Counted from the stretch's first letter, positions 16,356-26,171 are shown. The stretch is DNA of 63,974 nt from Flavobacterium sp. (GCA_030153045.1 JASLID010000063.1:1-63974), one strand, 5' to 3'. Translations and numbers: made by a program. Notes: generated from the sequence alone by a model not told the origin.

Positions 16356-17147
16356 TTAGATACCTTTCTCTAAATTTCGTTTAGAGAAAGCGTCATTGCT
16401 AACACCTTTGTTAATTATTATATTTTTATAAACTAGCGTTGTTTTGTGCCCTGTTTTAATGTTGTTCACAATAATTTTATAGGCTCTCCATTTTTTAGAA
16501 TCTTTAGCAATACGGATATCAGCTGCCTGAAGTTCTTTTACAAGCTCATTATTTTTATCGAAGTACTTAATCAAAGAAAACATATAATTGTCTTTTCTAA
16601 CAAACAGGATTCGTTTGCTGTATCCGCTTTCTTTTTTCTTTTTTGCATTATTTGGCGTAGCCTCAATAACGAAATGATCCACATTGCCTATGGTTTTTGA
16701 ACCGGTTAGCTTGTAATCGTATTCACTGGTTTCTTCAGTATCTAAATCTTCATAAGCTAAATCTGATCCCATAAAGTTGTCTGATTTGTCTGCTGCCGAA
16801 ATTCTTCTGGTTTTGTTTAATGCAGGCAAATACAACCATTGGTCATCTTCTGCTTTTGGGTTTTCAATAGCAAGAAAGCCAGTTCCTTTTACGTCTGCAG
16901 GAGATGAGAAAGTAATCAATGAAGAACGATTGTTTAAATTGTCTCTTTTTGTTACTTGTTTCAATTCACGAACACGGTTTTTCCCTTTATCATTCGTTAA
17001 TGTCATCATGATTTCAAACTGCTCGTCGTTAGCCAAAATCTGAGCTTCGTTTTTCTTCATTACTTCCACTCCAGTTTGAGCGAAAAGCGCCGTGCTGTTT
17101 GTTACTGCTAAAAGCGCTACGGCTATTATTTTTTTTGAAATTTTCAT
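16356..17147 (-). CDS. LolA-like outer-membrane lipoprotein-sorting family protein
   Basis: A 263-residue precursor with signal peptide (cleavage near FAQ, residue 24). The mature part carries the pattern of the TP0789/LolA-like family: SSLITFSSPADVKGTGFLAIENP, DDQWLYLPALNKTRRISAADKSDNFMGSDLAYEDL, and a final strand block. This half-barrel binds lipids in the periplasm. It follows the RND exporter gene by 37 bases, as in aryl-polyene and other lipid-export loci. Here it probably accepts the operon product from the RND pump. It is not the housekeeping LolA by sequence. Confidence 0.85.
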   Translation of the reverse strand: MKISKKIIAVALLAVTNSTALFAQTGVEVMKKNEAQILANDEQFEIMMTLTNDKGKNRVRELKQVTKRDNLNNRSSLITFSSPADVKGTGFLAIENPKAEDDQWLYLPALNKTRRISAADKSDNFMGSDLAYEDLDTEETSEYDYKLTGSKTIGNVDHFVIEATPNNAKKKKESGYSKRILFVRKDNYMFSLIKYFDKNNELVKELQAADIRIAKDSKKWRAYKIIVNNIKTGHKTTLVYKNIIINKGVSNDAFSKRNLEKGI

Positions 17148-17184
17148 ATAAATTATTGTATTAGAATATTATTTTTTTAAGATC

Positions 17185-19539
17185 TTAAGCAAGTTCTTCT
17201 TCCAGTTGTTTAACTTTTGATTTTTTCTTCGATAAATTCTCTTTTACAGTATCTTCAACTTCCACATTAGAAGCATTGAATTTAGGTTTGAAAATGCTAA
17301 ACAATGCTGGGAATAAAACCAAAGTTCCAAAAGAAACCGTAACCATGGTAAAGGAAATCAACCATCCAAAATATTGAATTGGTAAGAATCCTGAGAATAC
17401 AAAAACCATAAAGCAAAGAATGTTAGAAGTTGAATCGTAAACGATCGCTTTACCAGTTGTAAGCATCGTATGTTCTAAGGAAACAGTCACGTTCTTCGAG
17501 GTTTTTAAATCATTTAAGAAATGGAGTAAATAATGCATCGCAAAGTCAATTCCAATTCCAATTCCAATAGAAGTGATAATCGCAGTTCCTGTTTCTAAAC
17601 GCATTCCCAAATAACCCATTAATCCAAATGTGATAATACTCGAAACCGTAAGCGGAATAATACTAAGAACACCAATTTTAACAGATCTGAAAGTAATCAT
17701 ACAAAGTGCCAGTACTGATAAAATGGCATAAAGAATATTCTCTACTTTTCCTTGAACGATGTATCTGATTTGTGCTAACCAAAACATTACTTCACCACCA
17801 AATTCAATTTTTGCAGAATCTCCAAAATTTTCTTTAGTGTATTTTTTGAAGCTTTCGTAAATACGGGTATGATCGTCTTGTTCTGAAGTGGTCAGGAAGA
17901 ATTTTATTTTCGCTCTTTGGTAGTCATAATCTACTAAGTCATCAAAATCACCCGTATCTCCAGACATAGAATACAATAAAAGATATTGCGCAATAGTATT
18001 TTCTGATGTTGGAATACTGTTATATGCTTGATCTCCATCATGCATTTCCAAGTTGATTTTTTTAACCACATTCGAGAACGAGTTACTAGAACCTACACCT
18101 TGTTGCGCTTCTGCAAATTTTTGGAAATCGGCAATTTTTTTCAAAAACTCAGGATTCTTAAGCATTCCCGGTTCTTTCGCTTCAATCATAATATCTAACG
18201 AGCGAGCACCACCCAAATTTTCATTTAGTTTATGGAATGTTGTTCTTAAAGCATGGTCTTTTGGGAAATATTCTATAAAATCAACTCCCACTTTAACTTT
18301 TGTAATTCCATAAACCGAAACCACAAGTAATACAACTGTAAAAGCCAAAACCTTATAGCGATTTCTGATTGAAAAAGCAGACAAATTCACTAATAATTGA
18401 CCTAGTTTTTTACTGTCGCTTGAATCATTTACTTTGTCATTTCTTTTTTTGTTAGAAATTGCCAATATAGCTGGGATAAATAAAATGGCTATTACGATAG
18501 ACCAAACAATTCCCATAGCAGTAATAATACCGAACTCCTGAATAGAAGTAACTTTAAAAGTAATCAAAGTTACAGCTCCAATAGCTGATGATACTCCTGT
18601 AATAAAAATAGGAAAGCCCACTTTTCTGATTGCTGCCTTAATCGCCGCAGCTTTATCCATAGTGGCTGCCTCTTCATAATAACTTTGCAGCACGTGAATT
18701 CCATAGAAATTCGAGATGGCAATCATTAATAACGGAATTGCCGATGAAACTACCGTCATTGGGAAATTCATAAGTCCCATACTTCCCATAGTCCAAATGA
18801 TGGTTAGCAATACCACAATAAAAGGCAAAACCACTCCTTTTACACTTCGGAAAGCAAAAAAGAAACCAAGAAGCGTCATTAATAATCCAATAGGTAAAAG
18901 AAGATTAACGTCTTTTTCGATTCCTGAATCAACATCATGCTGTGTTATTGGAGAACCGGCTAAATAAAACTTTTCAGTTCCTTTGTATTTCGCAATGATC
19001 TCATTTACCTGACCGCTTACGATGGTTTGATCGTATCCATCTTTCATGTTGGCCACAATCGCAGTAAATTTTCCGTCTTTCGAAATTAATTTACCTTGAA
19101 TAAGCTCGTTATTTAAGATCTCTTTTTTTAAGGTTTGAATGTCTTCAGGCGTCGTTGGAGCTTCCTCCATTAAAGGGCCTACTTCCAGTCCCCATTCTTT
19201 TCCTTGGATATTGTTTATAGTGGCAATACTTGAAATTTCGTCTTCAATTACGCCGTCTACTTTTTTTAGTTCTTCCGATAATTTTACAATTTTTGTTAGT
19301 GTAGGTGTTGTAAAAATATCATTTGACTCTATTCCGATGATTAAAACATCTTTCTTTCCAAAGACACTTTCTAGGTGTTTGTTTGTTATTACAATTGGGT
19401 CGTCTTTTGGAAGTTCAGATTCCTGGTTGTTTCTAGTTTCAAGCTTTGACAATCCAAATCCCATAATCAGGGTCATGACAAATAAGAAGGCTAAAACTAA
19501 CTTCGGCTTTCCTTGAACTAAATCTGCAAATTTTTTCAT
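17185..19539 (-). CDS. RND/MMPL-family transporter
   Basis: 784 residues with the duplicated RND layout: one membrane helix (about 14-34), a large periplasmic loop (35-205), five helices (about 210-365), a second lone helix (about 397-417), loop (418-615) and five more helices to about 755, then a Lys/Glu-rich cytoplasmic tail. It is shorter than the 1,000-residue tripartite pumps and belongs to the HpnN/MmpL/YdfJ side of the superfamily, which moves lipids. The gene sits 13 bases after the SRPBCC gene and 37 before the LolA-like gene. Role inferred: export of the acylated product. Confidence 0.9.
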   Translation of the reverse strand: MKKFADLVQGKPKLVLAFLFVMTLIMGFGLSKLETRNNQESELPKDDPIVITNKHLESVFGKKDVLIIGIESNDIFTTPTLTKIVKLSEELKKVDGVIEDEISSIATINNIQGKEWGLEVGPLMEEAPTTPEDIQTLKKEILNNELIQGKLISKDGKFTAIVANMKDGYDQTIVSGQVNEIIAKYKGTEKFYLAGSPITQHDVDSGIEKDVNLLLPIGLLMTLLGFFFAFRSVKGVVLPFIVVLLTIIWTMGSMGLMNFPMTVVSSAIPLLMIAISNFYGIHVLQSYYEEAATMDKAAAIKAAIRKVGFPIFITGVSSAIGAVTLITFKVTSIQEFGIITAMGIVWSIVIAILFIPAILAISNKKRNDKVNDSSDSKKLGQLLVNLSAFSIRNRYKVLAFTVVLLVVSVYGITKVKVGVDFIEYFPKDHALRTTFHKLNENLGGARSLDIMIEAKEPGMLKNPEFLKKIADFQKFAEAQQGVGSSNSFSNVVKKINLEMHDGDQAYNSIPTSENTIAQYLLLYSMSGDTGDFDDLVDYDYQRAKIKFFLTTSEQDDHTRIYESFKKYTKENFGDSAKIEFGGEVMFWLAQIRYIVQGKVENILYAILSVLALCMITFRSVKIGVLSIIPLTVSSIITFGLMGYLGMRLETGTAIITSIGIGIGIDFAMHYLLHFLNDLKTSKNVTVSLEHTMLTTGKAIVYDSTSNILCFMVFVFSGFLPIQYFGWLISFTMVTVSFGTLVLFPALFSIFKPKFNASNVEVEDTVKENLSKKKSKVKQLEEELA

Positions 19540-19552
19540 TTTTATTTAAATT

Positions 19553-19987
19553 TTAGATAGGTTGGGGTATTTTTAAAAAGTGATCATTTAATTTTTTTAC
19601 ATCTTTTTTCATGATGTTTTCTACTGCTTTTTTGATGATAATGTGAGGAATGATCCCGAAGAACTTTCCGGGATCAATTTCAAATAACCATTCAAGTTGG
19701 GTTCCTTCTCCGTCTTTCGTTGGAGTAAAAACCTGGTGTCCACGCATTGGAAAAACACCTTCTATTCTTGTATACGTTCTGGTTTTATAAGGATCTGTTG
19801 TTATTTCGATTAAAAACATTTCTTTTTTTCCAAGGAAATCATAGTGAATTTGAAATAAATCGCCTTCAACATGGTCAATTTTTGTGACTGAAGAAATCCA
19901 TAACGGTTCATTTTGAGGATCATTAATGTAATCGAATACCGTTTGAACGGGATGATCTATTAGGTAGGTACTTTGAATTGATATCAT
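19553..19987 (-). CDS. Cytoplasmic SRPBCC family protein
   Basis: 144 residues, no signal peptide. The opening STYLIDHPVQTVFDYINDPQNEPLWISSV pattern and the C-terminal long helix (IIIKKAVENIMKKDVKKLNDHFL) are those of polyketide-cyclase/START-like SRPBCC proteins with a hydrophobic pocket. It starts 16 bases after the NRPS stop and ends 13 bases before the RND gene. It may bind or modify the product before export. It is distinct from the exported START protein at 14239-14841. Confidence 0.83.
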   Translation of the reverse strand: MISIQSTYLIDHPVQTVFDYINDPQNEPLWISSVTKIDHVEGDLFQIHYDFLGKKEMFLIEITTDPYKTRTYTRIEGVFPMRGHQVFTPTKDGEGTQLEWLFEIDPGKFFGIIPHIIIKKAVENIMKKDVKKLNDHFLKIPQPI

Positions 19988-20003
19988 TTTTTTTATTTAA
20001 TAT

Positions 20004-23000
20004 TTATGAAAGGACAACTTTTTGTTCAGTTTCTTCTAGGATGGAAGTGATGCTTGTTGCGACAACTTTTGCGTTTGGATTGTACAGCATGGTATTGTGG
20101 TCGCCAGGTACATCGATAACATTCAGTTCGCCGATATTGCAACGATCCCAGCCTAAATTAATTCCAATATGCTCAATTAAAGGTTCGTCTACGGCGCGTA
20201 ACAAGTTTATTTTTCCTGCATATGGTTTTGATTCATAGGTTGCTAAAGCAGCTCCATTGGCAATGTAAACCTGTAAGTATCGGTGTATTTGTGAATAGTC
20301 AATATCATCACTGATAATTTGCTTGTCTTTGGCTCTGGCCAAAACTAAATCAAACATCGTATCGGTATCTTCTAGTTTTCTCAATTCTGCAGGATCTATG
20401 GTTAACGTTTTTCCATAAGGGATAGCTAAATCCCTTGCAAACCACGAAAGCAAAATAGCATCGTCAAATTCAGTTTCTCCTTCATATAGCGGAGAACGGG
20501 TATCTAATAATGTTAGAGAATTTATTTCCTCATTCTGTTCAGTTAACTGTTGTGCTATTTCCAATGAGATTAGCCCTCCAAAACAGTATCCTACTAAATT
20601 ATACGGTCCTTCCGGTTGTATTTTTTTGATGTTTTCAATGTAATCTGTAGCTAAATCTTCAACTGTTACATGTGGTATTCCGTCCTGATATAAGAAAGGG
20701 GATTGTAGAGCATAGATATTATGAGTTTCTTCAAAGCTTTCTACCATTTGTGAGTAGCAAAATACGTTCCCACCAATAGGGTGTACGCAAAATACATTTG
20801 TTGAGTTGGTTTCTTTTTTTCTGAAAGTTACCAATGGACTAACTTCTGTATCCTGTTCTTCCTGACGGATGACTTTAGCTAGTTTTTCGATGGTTGGATG
20901 TTCAAACAATACTGAAATCGCATAATTTTTATCAAAAACATCTTTAATCTTACTCATCATAGTAACCGCAAGCATAGAGTGGCCACCTAATTGAAAGTAA
21001 TCATCGGTAACTCCAATTGGTGTAACTTCTAAAACATCTTCCCAAATTTTAAGAAGCTCCAACTCAGTAACATCTCTTGCAGGAACACAAATTGCATTCT
21101 CATTTTTCAATACAGGTTCCGGAAGTTTTTTGATATCTGTTTTTCTGTTATTGTTTAATGGAAACTCTTCCAATTCCATGAAAACTGAAGGAACCATATA
21201 ATCAGGAAGTCTCTCATTGCAGAAGTTTCTTAAAGCTACATCGGACAAACTGTTTGTTTCTTTTGCGATATAATACGCCACTAAACGTTGTTCGTTTTTG
21301 GCTGATGTTTTTATCGTAACCACACAATCTTCAATACCTGGGAAGGTTGCTAGTATTGACTGAATTTCGCCTAATTCTACTCTAAAGCCTCTAATTTTTA
21401 CTTGCGTATCAATACGACCCATGAATTCAACGTCACCATTTGCATATAATTTCCCTAAATCACCGGTTTTATAAATGCGGTCTCCTGTCGCTTGAGGGAA
21501 AGGATTATTTAAAAAACGTTCAGCAGTAAGTTCAGGTAAGTTTAGATAATGTTTTGCAATTCCTTCACCACCCAAATAAATTTCACCAGTAACACCATAT
21601 GGAGTTGGCTGTAATTCCTCATTTAAAACAAACATCTCAACATCAGGGAATGGGCGTCCAATCATGCTTTTATGCGATTCTAAGTCTTTCGCAACAATTT
21701 CTCTGTATGTAGAATAAACGGTAGTTTCGGTTATACCATAAAGATTGATTAGTTTCGGACTTTGGTCACCATATCTGTCAATCCAAGGTTTTAAACTTGT
21801 GATTTCCAATGCTTCTCCGCAGAAGTTAATGAAGCGTAAAGCCAGATCTGATGGATTCGCTAACGACGAGTCATAATTCATCAATTGTTTGAAAGCCGAT
21901 GGTGTTTGTGCCAGCATTGTCACTTTTTCGGTAACAATAACATTGTGAAGCTGGTCCGGATTACGGCTTATATCGTGAGATAAAACGACTAATTTTGCTC
22001 CATATAATAAAGATCCGAAGATTTCCCAAACACTAATGTCAAAAGAATAAGTGTGGAATAAGCAGAAAACATCATCCGATTTAATGTCATACCAATGGTT
22101 TGTTGCTGTAAACATACGAAGTACATTCGCATGCGTATTCAGAACTCCTTTTGGTCTTCCAGTTGAACCCGAAGTATATAAAATATAAGAGTACTCTTCC
22201 TCCTGACTGTTATGAACTAAATTGTCTTTAGAATAAGTAGCAATTGTAGTGTTCCAATCTGAATCTAAGTTTATTTTCTGCAGTACATTTTCAGGATTAA
22301 TATCAATTGTTAAGCCGCTTTCTGTTAAAAGAATGGCCATCTTAGAATCTTCAATGATTAAATTCAATCTTTCAGATGGATTTTTTGGATCTAATGGAAC
22401 ATAAGTACCACCTGATTTCAGAATGGCTAATATTCCAATGATTACTTCGGCAGAACGCTCCAGACAAATACCAATTGGTGATCCTTTTGTAGTACCTAAA
22501 GCAACTAAATAATGTGCCAACTGATTTGCTTTGGCATTAAGTTCAGTATAAGTTAAAACGGTAGTTCCAAAAGTCAGCGCTACATTGTTAGGATACTGTT
22601 TTACTGATGCTTCAAAAGCTTCGTGTAAGGTTTTGTATTTTGGAAATTCTTCAGGAATATCATTCCAAATAGTGATCATTTCGTTAGTTACATCTTGACT
22701 AACGATAGCTAGTTTTCCTAATTTTTCTGCCGGATTTTTAACAATGCTTTCCAGTAAAACGATAAAGCTATCTTTGATTTGCGCTATGGTTTCAACATTA
22801 AATAAATCGGTGTTGTATTTAATGATTCCTGGTAAGGTTCCATCAATTTCGTTACCCATTTCGAAAATAAGTTCAAACTGACCTTCCTGCTGCGGAATAT
22901 CTAAAGACTCTAATCTAAAAAGGCTTTCCTGACTGTTGTCATTTCCATTTAATGCAGCCTCAATGTTTTTTAATTGAGGTAATTTTTGCCAACTGAAAAT

Positions 23001-24056
23001 AGTCTGAACGATAGGAGAGCGGCTTGAATCCCTAGCTGGTTTTAACTCTTTTACTAAGGAAGAAAACGGATAATCCTGGTGTTTCATCCCTTCAATAACG
23101 TTAGTCTTTACTGTTTTAAGGAAATCGCTAAACGTTTCGTTTTTGTTAAAAATAGATTTTAAAACAATAGTGTTCACGAAATTACCGATGAGGTTTCGGT
23201 ATGATTTTGGATTTCTTAAAGCAACCGGAGTTCCAATTAACAGTTCTTCCTGATTTGTGTAACGATGCAACAATGTTTTATAAGCCGAAATCATCAGCAT
23301 ATATAATGTTACCCCTTCGTTTTTGGCAGTATTGTTCAGTTGCTCGACTAAATTTTTATTGATAACAAAACGTTCAATCGTACCATTATAAGTAACGTTT
23401 TTAGGTCTTGTTTTATCAACCGGAAGCTCTAGGATTGGAAATTCATTTCCGATTTTTTCTTTCCAATAGTTTTTTAACTGTTCACCTTCTTCGCTGGCAA
23501 GAAATTTTTCCTGATTCGTTACATGTTCGTATAAAGAAGTGGTGAAAGGCTCTAATAAAGGCTTTTCATTATTTTTTATGGCTAAATAGGTAGGCTGTAA
23601 TTCTTGTAAAAGAATACTTAGTGACCATAAATCCATAGCAATATGATGTGCAGTAACAACTAAGGTAAACTCGTTTTCAGCCGTTTTATAAAGGTGAATT
23701 CTGACTAAAGAATCCTGCTCTAAATTAAAAGGAATTTTAGTGTCTTTGTCTATTTCCTGTTCTAAACTGTTCGTTAAATCAGCTGTATTTTTTTCTTCAA
23801 AAAAGAGTTTTGTTTCCGTTTCTGAATCTCTGTATTGAACAGGTTTTCCATTAATTAATTTAAACTTTGTGCTTAATCCGGAATGTCTCTGAATTAAGTA
23901 TTGGAACGATTTTTTTAATAATTCTCTGTCTAATGTTCCAGTGATTTTGGCACCAAAAACAACATTGTAAGCCGTGTTTTCAGGTGATAGTTGTTGAATA
24001 AACCACAATCCTTCTTGTTCTTTTGAGAGTGAAAACTCTTTTGTAGAAATAACCAT
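20004..24056 (-). CDS. Single-module NRPS (C-A-T-TE) with Cys thioesterase
   Basis: 1,350 residues. Condensation domain (about 5-440) with active HHIAMDLWS (His137/138, Asp142). Adenylation domain (about 470-980) with TSGSTGRPKG (628-637), TGD and the A10 Lys. Carrier domain (about 990-1062) with Ser1027 in LGGHSM. Thioesterase (about 1075-1345) in which the nucleophile motif is GYCFG, so Cys1158 replaces Ser; Asp1185 and His1320 complete the triad. By alignment to GrsA the ten specificity residues read D-I-W-S-N-C-L-V-Y-K (low certainty); I cannot match this to a known amino acid. A C domain at the start and the upstream FAAL-ACP suggest that it acylates one amino acid with an ACP-bound fatty acid and releases the product through the Cys thioesterase. 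Start 26 bases after the ACP gene. Confidence 0.93.
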   Translation of the reverse strand: MVISTKEFSLSKEQEGLWFIQQLSPENTAYNVVFGAKITGTLDRELLKKSFQYLIQRHSGLSTKFKLINGKPVQYRDSETETKLFFEEKNTADLTNSLEQEIDKDTKIPFNLEQDSLVRIHLYKTAENEFTLVVTAHHIAMDLWSLSILLQELQPTYLAIKNNEKPLLEPFTTSLYEHVTNQEKFLASEEGEQLKNYWKEKIGNEFPILELPVDKTRPKNVTYNGTIERFVINKNLVEQLNNTAKNEGVTLYMLMISAYKTLLHRYTNQEELLIGTPVALRNPKSYRNLIGNFVNTIVLKSIFNKNETFSDFLKTVKTNVIEGMKHQDYPFSSLVKELKPARDSSRSPIVQTIFSWQKLPQLKNIEAALNGNDNSQESLFRLESLDIPQQEGQFELIFEMGNEIDGTLPGIIKYNTDLFNVETIAQIKDSFIVLLESIVKNPAEKLGKLAIVSQDVTNEMITIWNDIPEEFPKYKTLHEAFEASVKQYPNNVALTFGTTVLTYTELNAKANQLAHYLVALGTTKGSPIGICLERSAEVIIGILAILKSGGTYVPLDPKNPSERLNLIIEDSKMAILLTESGLTIDINPENVLQKINLDSDWNTTIATYSKDNLVHNSQEEEYSYILYTSGSTGRPKGVLNTHANVLRMFTATNHWYDIKSDDVFCLFHTYSFDISVWEIFGSLLYGAKLVVLSHDISRNPDQLHNVIVTEKVTMLAQTPSAFKQLMNYDSSLANPSDLALRFINFCGEALEITSLKPWIDRYGDQSPKLINLYGITETTVYSTYREIVAKDLESHKSMIGRPFPDVEMFVLNEELQPTPYGVTGEIYLGGEGIAKHYLNLPELTAERFLNNPFPQATGDRIYKTGDLGKLYANGDVEFMGRIDTQVKIRGFRVELGEIQSILATFPGIEDCVVTIKTSAKNEQRLVAYYIAKETNSLSDVALRNFCNERLPDYMVPSVFMELEEFPLNNNRKTDIKKLPEPVLKNENAICVPARDVTELELLKIWEDVLEVTPIGVTDDYFQLGGHSMLAVTMMSKIKDVFDKNYAISVLFEHPTIEKLAKVIRQEEQDTEVSPLVTFRKKETNSTNVFCVHPIGGNVFCYSQMVESFEETHNIYALQSPFLYQDGIPHVTVEDLATDYIENIKKIQPEGPYNLVGYCFGGLISLEIAQQLTEQNEEINSLTLLDTRSPLYEGETEFDDAILLSWFARDLAIPYGKTLTIDPAELRKLEDTDTMFDLVLARAKDKQIISDDIDYSQIHRYLQVYIANGAALATYESKPYAGKINLLRAVDEPLIEHIGINLGWDRCNIGELNVIDVPGDHNTMLYNPNAKVVATSITSILEETEQKVVLS

Positions 24057-24082
24057 GTTTTTTTGTTTTATAAAAGTTAAGT

Positions 24083-24367
24083 TTATTCGATTGAATTAAC
24101 AGTGTTGTATAAATAAGTTGACAGACTTTCAATTGTTGGATAATCCCATAAAATAGTTGAAGCCAGTTCAATTTCTAAAGCATCTTCAAGCTCTCCTGAA
24201 ATCATTACAGCATCCATAGAATCTAATCCATAAGTTGCCAATTCGTTTGTGATTTCTATGTCTGACGGTTTTAGGTTTAGCTGTGAACTAATTTTATTCA
24301 ATAGCCAATTTTGAATTTCTTCTGTTGTGGCTATTTTTGAAATGTTAGCCGTGTTTTCTAATATCAT
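24083..24367 (-). CDS. Stand-alone acyl carrier protein
   Basis: 94 residues forming one four-helix carrier domain. The phosphopantetheine site is Ser50 in YGLDSMDAV, and the acidic recognition helix follows. The LDSM/LDSL form is typical of carriers paired with fatty acyl-AMP ligases. It starts 4 bases after the dehydrogenase stop and precedes the NRPS by 26 bases. Inferred role: to receive the acyl group from the FAAL, hold it for the dehydrogenase, and donate it to the NRPS condensation domain. Confidence 0.92.
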   Translation of the reverse strand: MILENTANISKIATTEEIQNWLLNKISSQLNLKPSDIEITNELATYGLDSMDAVMISGELEDALEIELASTILWDYPTIESLSTYLYNTVNSIE

Positions 24368-24371
24368 GGTT

Positions 24372-26159
24372 TTAATTGTTAGTTTGAAAAGGAATGTTTG
24401 AAAATAATAAGTCGTTTTCGTGTAATCGTAAAAGCTCGGTCATGGCGTTTTCGACATATGTTTTGTCTAAATCAATTTTTGTATGTTTTAATTGAGAAAT
24501 CGTTTTTTGTAAAGAAAGAACGAGCCATTCTCCTTTTGAAAAATAATCTCCCAGATGGTCTCTGTTAAAGAACCACATGTACAAGCAACTTGCAGCAGTG
24601 TGTATGTCGCAATATTCATTGGCGGCTTCAAAATAAGCAGGAGGTAAATGATGACCGTTTTCTATTGGATCCAATAAGAGAATTTTTTCTTCCAACTGGT
24701 TTAAAGATTCTATAAGATCTAAAGCACTGTTTTTTATTTGGCAAAGTACTTCGGATGTAGTAACAGTAGAATCGATAGATATGTTATCCAGTTCGTCAAC
24801 AATCATTTCCAATCCTTGGAGAATCCAGTTGTTTCCTTTGCTGAATAAATCGAGTTTCGAATAATTAAATTCAGGCAATTCTTCTTTTAGATTGAAAATA
24901 TTCGACAAATGGGCAAACAATTTTTCTGAATTTTTTTCCGCTTTTCTTTTGGTGACTAAAAAGCGCAATTGCAATGAAAGTGCACTTAAATTGATTAATG
25001 TGCTTCCGTCGAAAAGACTAATGATAGCATTGTCTCGTTGCATTTTTTGAAAAACACCACTGTCGTGATTGTCTCTGAAATAGTATCGCGACCCCAGAAT
25101 TACTGATAAGTTCTGAATGATTTTTTCGCTTTTTATCGGAACATAATTTTTAACCACAGCAGACCAAACACTAAATTGCTTTGTTGCCACATGTAAGCCT
25201 CGAGCCGAAGCAATGGCCACGCATTCACACATTAAAATGTCTATAAATGTAGTAGCTAAGGTTTTTCTGGCATGCGGAATTTCTACTACTGTTGCGCCGT
25301 ATAGATTTCGATCTAAGGCAAGACGTAAAGTTGTTCGAAGGGCAGTATCTACAGCACCCAAAGACAATCCGGCACACAAAGATCGAGTGATTTGAAACCC
25401 TTTTAAAGTAAGTTCCAGTCCATCACCTTCTTTTCCAATTAGTGCGTCTGATGGTATTTCGGCTTTGTCGAAAACGATTCCGCTGATATCGCAACCTCGA
25501 ATACCTAAAGTTTTTATTTTTGACAAATGTTGGTAATTGGCACTGTTTGTTTTCGATTTGTCGATAAGTAAAATGGATAAACTACGGGCGCTTTTTTGTT
25601 CGCTTGTTCGTGCTAAAACGCAAAGCATATCCGTAAGAGTAGCTTTGTTTATTGGCCATTTTTCTCCAGAAACCGAATAGCCATTCTCTGTTTTTTCCGC
25701 CACGAAAGTGCTGGCATTCAAATCACTTCCATGCGCTCTTTCGGTTACTGCCAGACAAGCTGCTTTTCGTTGTAAAATTGCATTTGCTTGATCTTGCTTT
25801 TGTTCTTCGGTTCCACCAATCCATACAGGAATTGAACCTAGAAGTGTGTGTGCATCAGTAATGGCTACTGATAAATCACGTCTAGAAATAACTCTTGTTA
25901 AAAGTAATAATTCATCAAAAGAACGCAATTTTCCGCCAACTGATTCGGGAATATAATAGTGATGGAATCCCCAATCGTGGAGTGTGTTTATGCACTCTTT
26001 GGGAAAAATTTCTTCCTCATCTAAAATCGCAGCCTTTTCATATGAAAATGTGTTTTTTGCTACAAAGGGACTTCCAAGATAGATTTCCAGTTTCTCAGCA
26101 GCAAGATACTGAGGTAAAGTGTTTGTGTTTGGTTCTAAAAGTATATTGTCAATAATCAT
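24372..26159 (-). CDS. Acyl-CoA dehydrogenase family protein
   Basis: 595 residues, longer than classic 380-residue members because of an extra helical C-terminal part (about 410-595). The flavin/substrate core is seen in LAVTERAHGSDLNASTF, YSVSGEKWPINKA, and a helical section with RDNAIISLFDGST. At the usual base position (YEGT in short-chain enzymes) Asp384 replaces Glu. Dehydrogenases of this kind beside a ligase and a carrier protein desaturate carrier-bound fatty acids in friulimicin (LipB/LipC) and tambjamine (TamT) pathways. By analogy it would put a double bond in the acyl chain. Spacing is 12 bases to the FAAL and 4 to the ACP gene. Confidence 0.86.
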   Translation of the reverse strand: MIIDNILLEPNTNTLPQYLAAEKLEIYLGSPFVAKNTFSYEKAAILDEEEIFPKECINTLHDWGFHHYYIPESVGGKLRSFDELLLLTRVISRRDLSVAITDAHTLLGSIPVWIGGTEEQKQDQANAILQRKAACLAVTERAHGSDLNASTFVAEKTENGYSVSGEKWPINKATLTDMLCVLARTSEQKSARSLSILLIDKSKTNSANYQHLSKIKTLGIRGCDISGIVFDKAEIPSDALIGKEGDGLELTLKGFQITRSLCAGLSLGAVDTALRTTLRLALDRNLYGATVVEIPHARKTLATTFIDILMCECVAIASARGLHVATKQFSVWSAVVKNYVPIKSEKIIQNLSVILGSRYYFRDNHDSGVFQKMQRDNAIISLFDGSTLINLSALSLQLRFLVTKRKAEKNSEKLFAHLSNIFNLKEELPEFNYSKLDLFSKGNNWILQGLEMIVDELDNISIDSTVTTSEVLCQIKNSALDLIESLNQLEEKILLLDPIENGHHLPPAYFEAANEYCDIHTAASCLYMWFFNRDHLGDYFSKGEWLVLSLQKTISQLKHTKIDLDKTYVENAMTELLRLHENDLLFSNIPFQTNN

Positions 26160-26171
26160 TGGTTCGATTTA

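Noticed and set aside
24083..24171. A second minus-strand frame overlapping the ACP and NRPS start
   Set aside because: It is out of frame with both genes and is a shadow.
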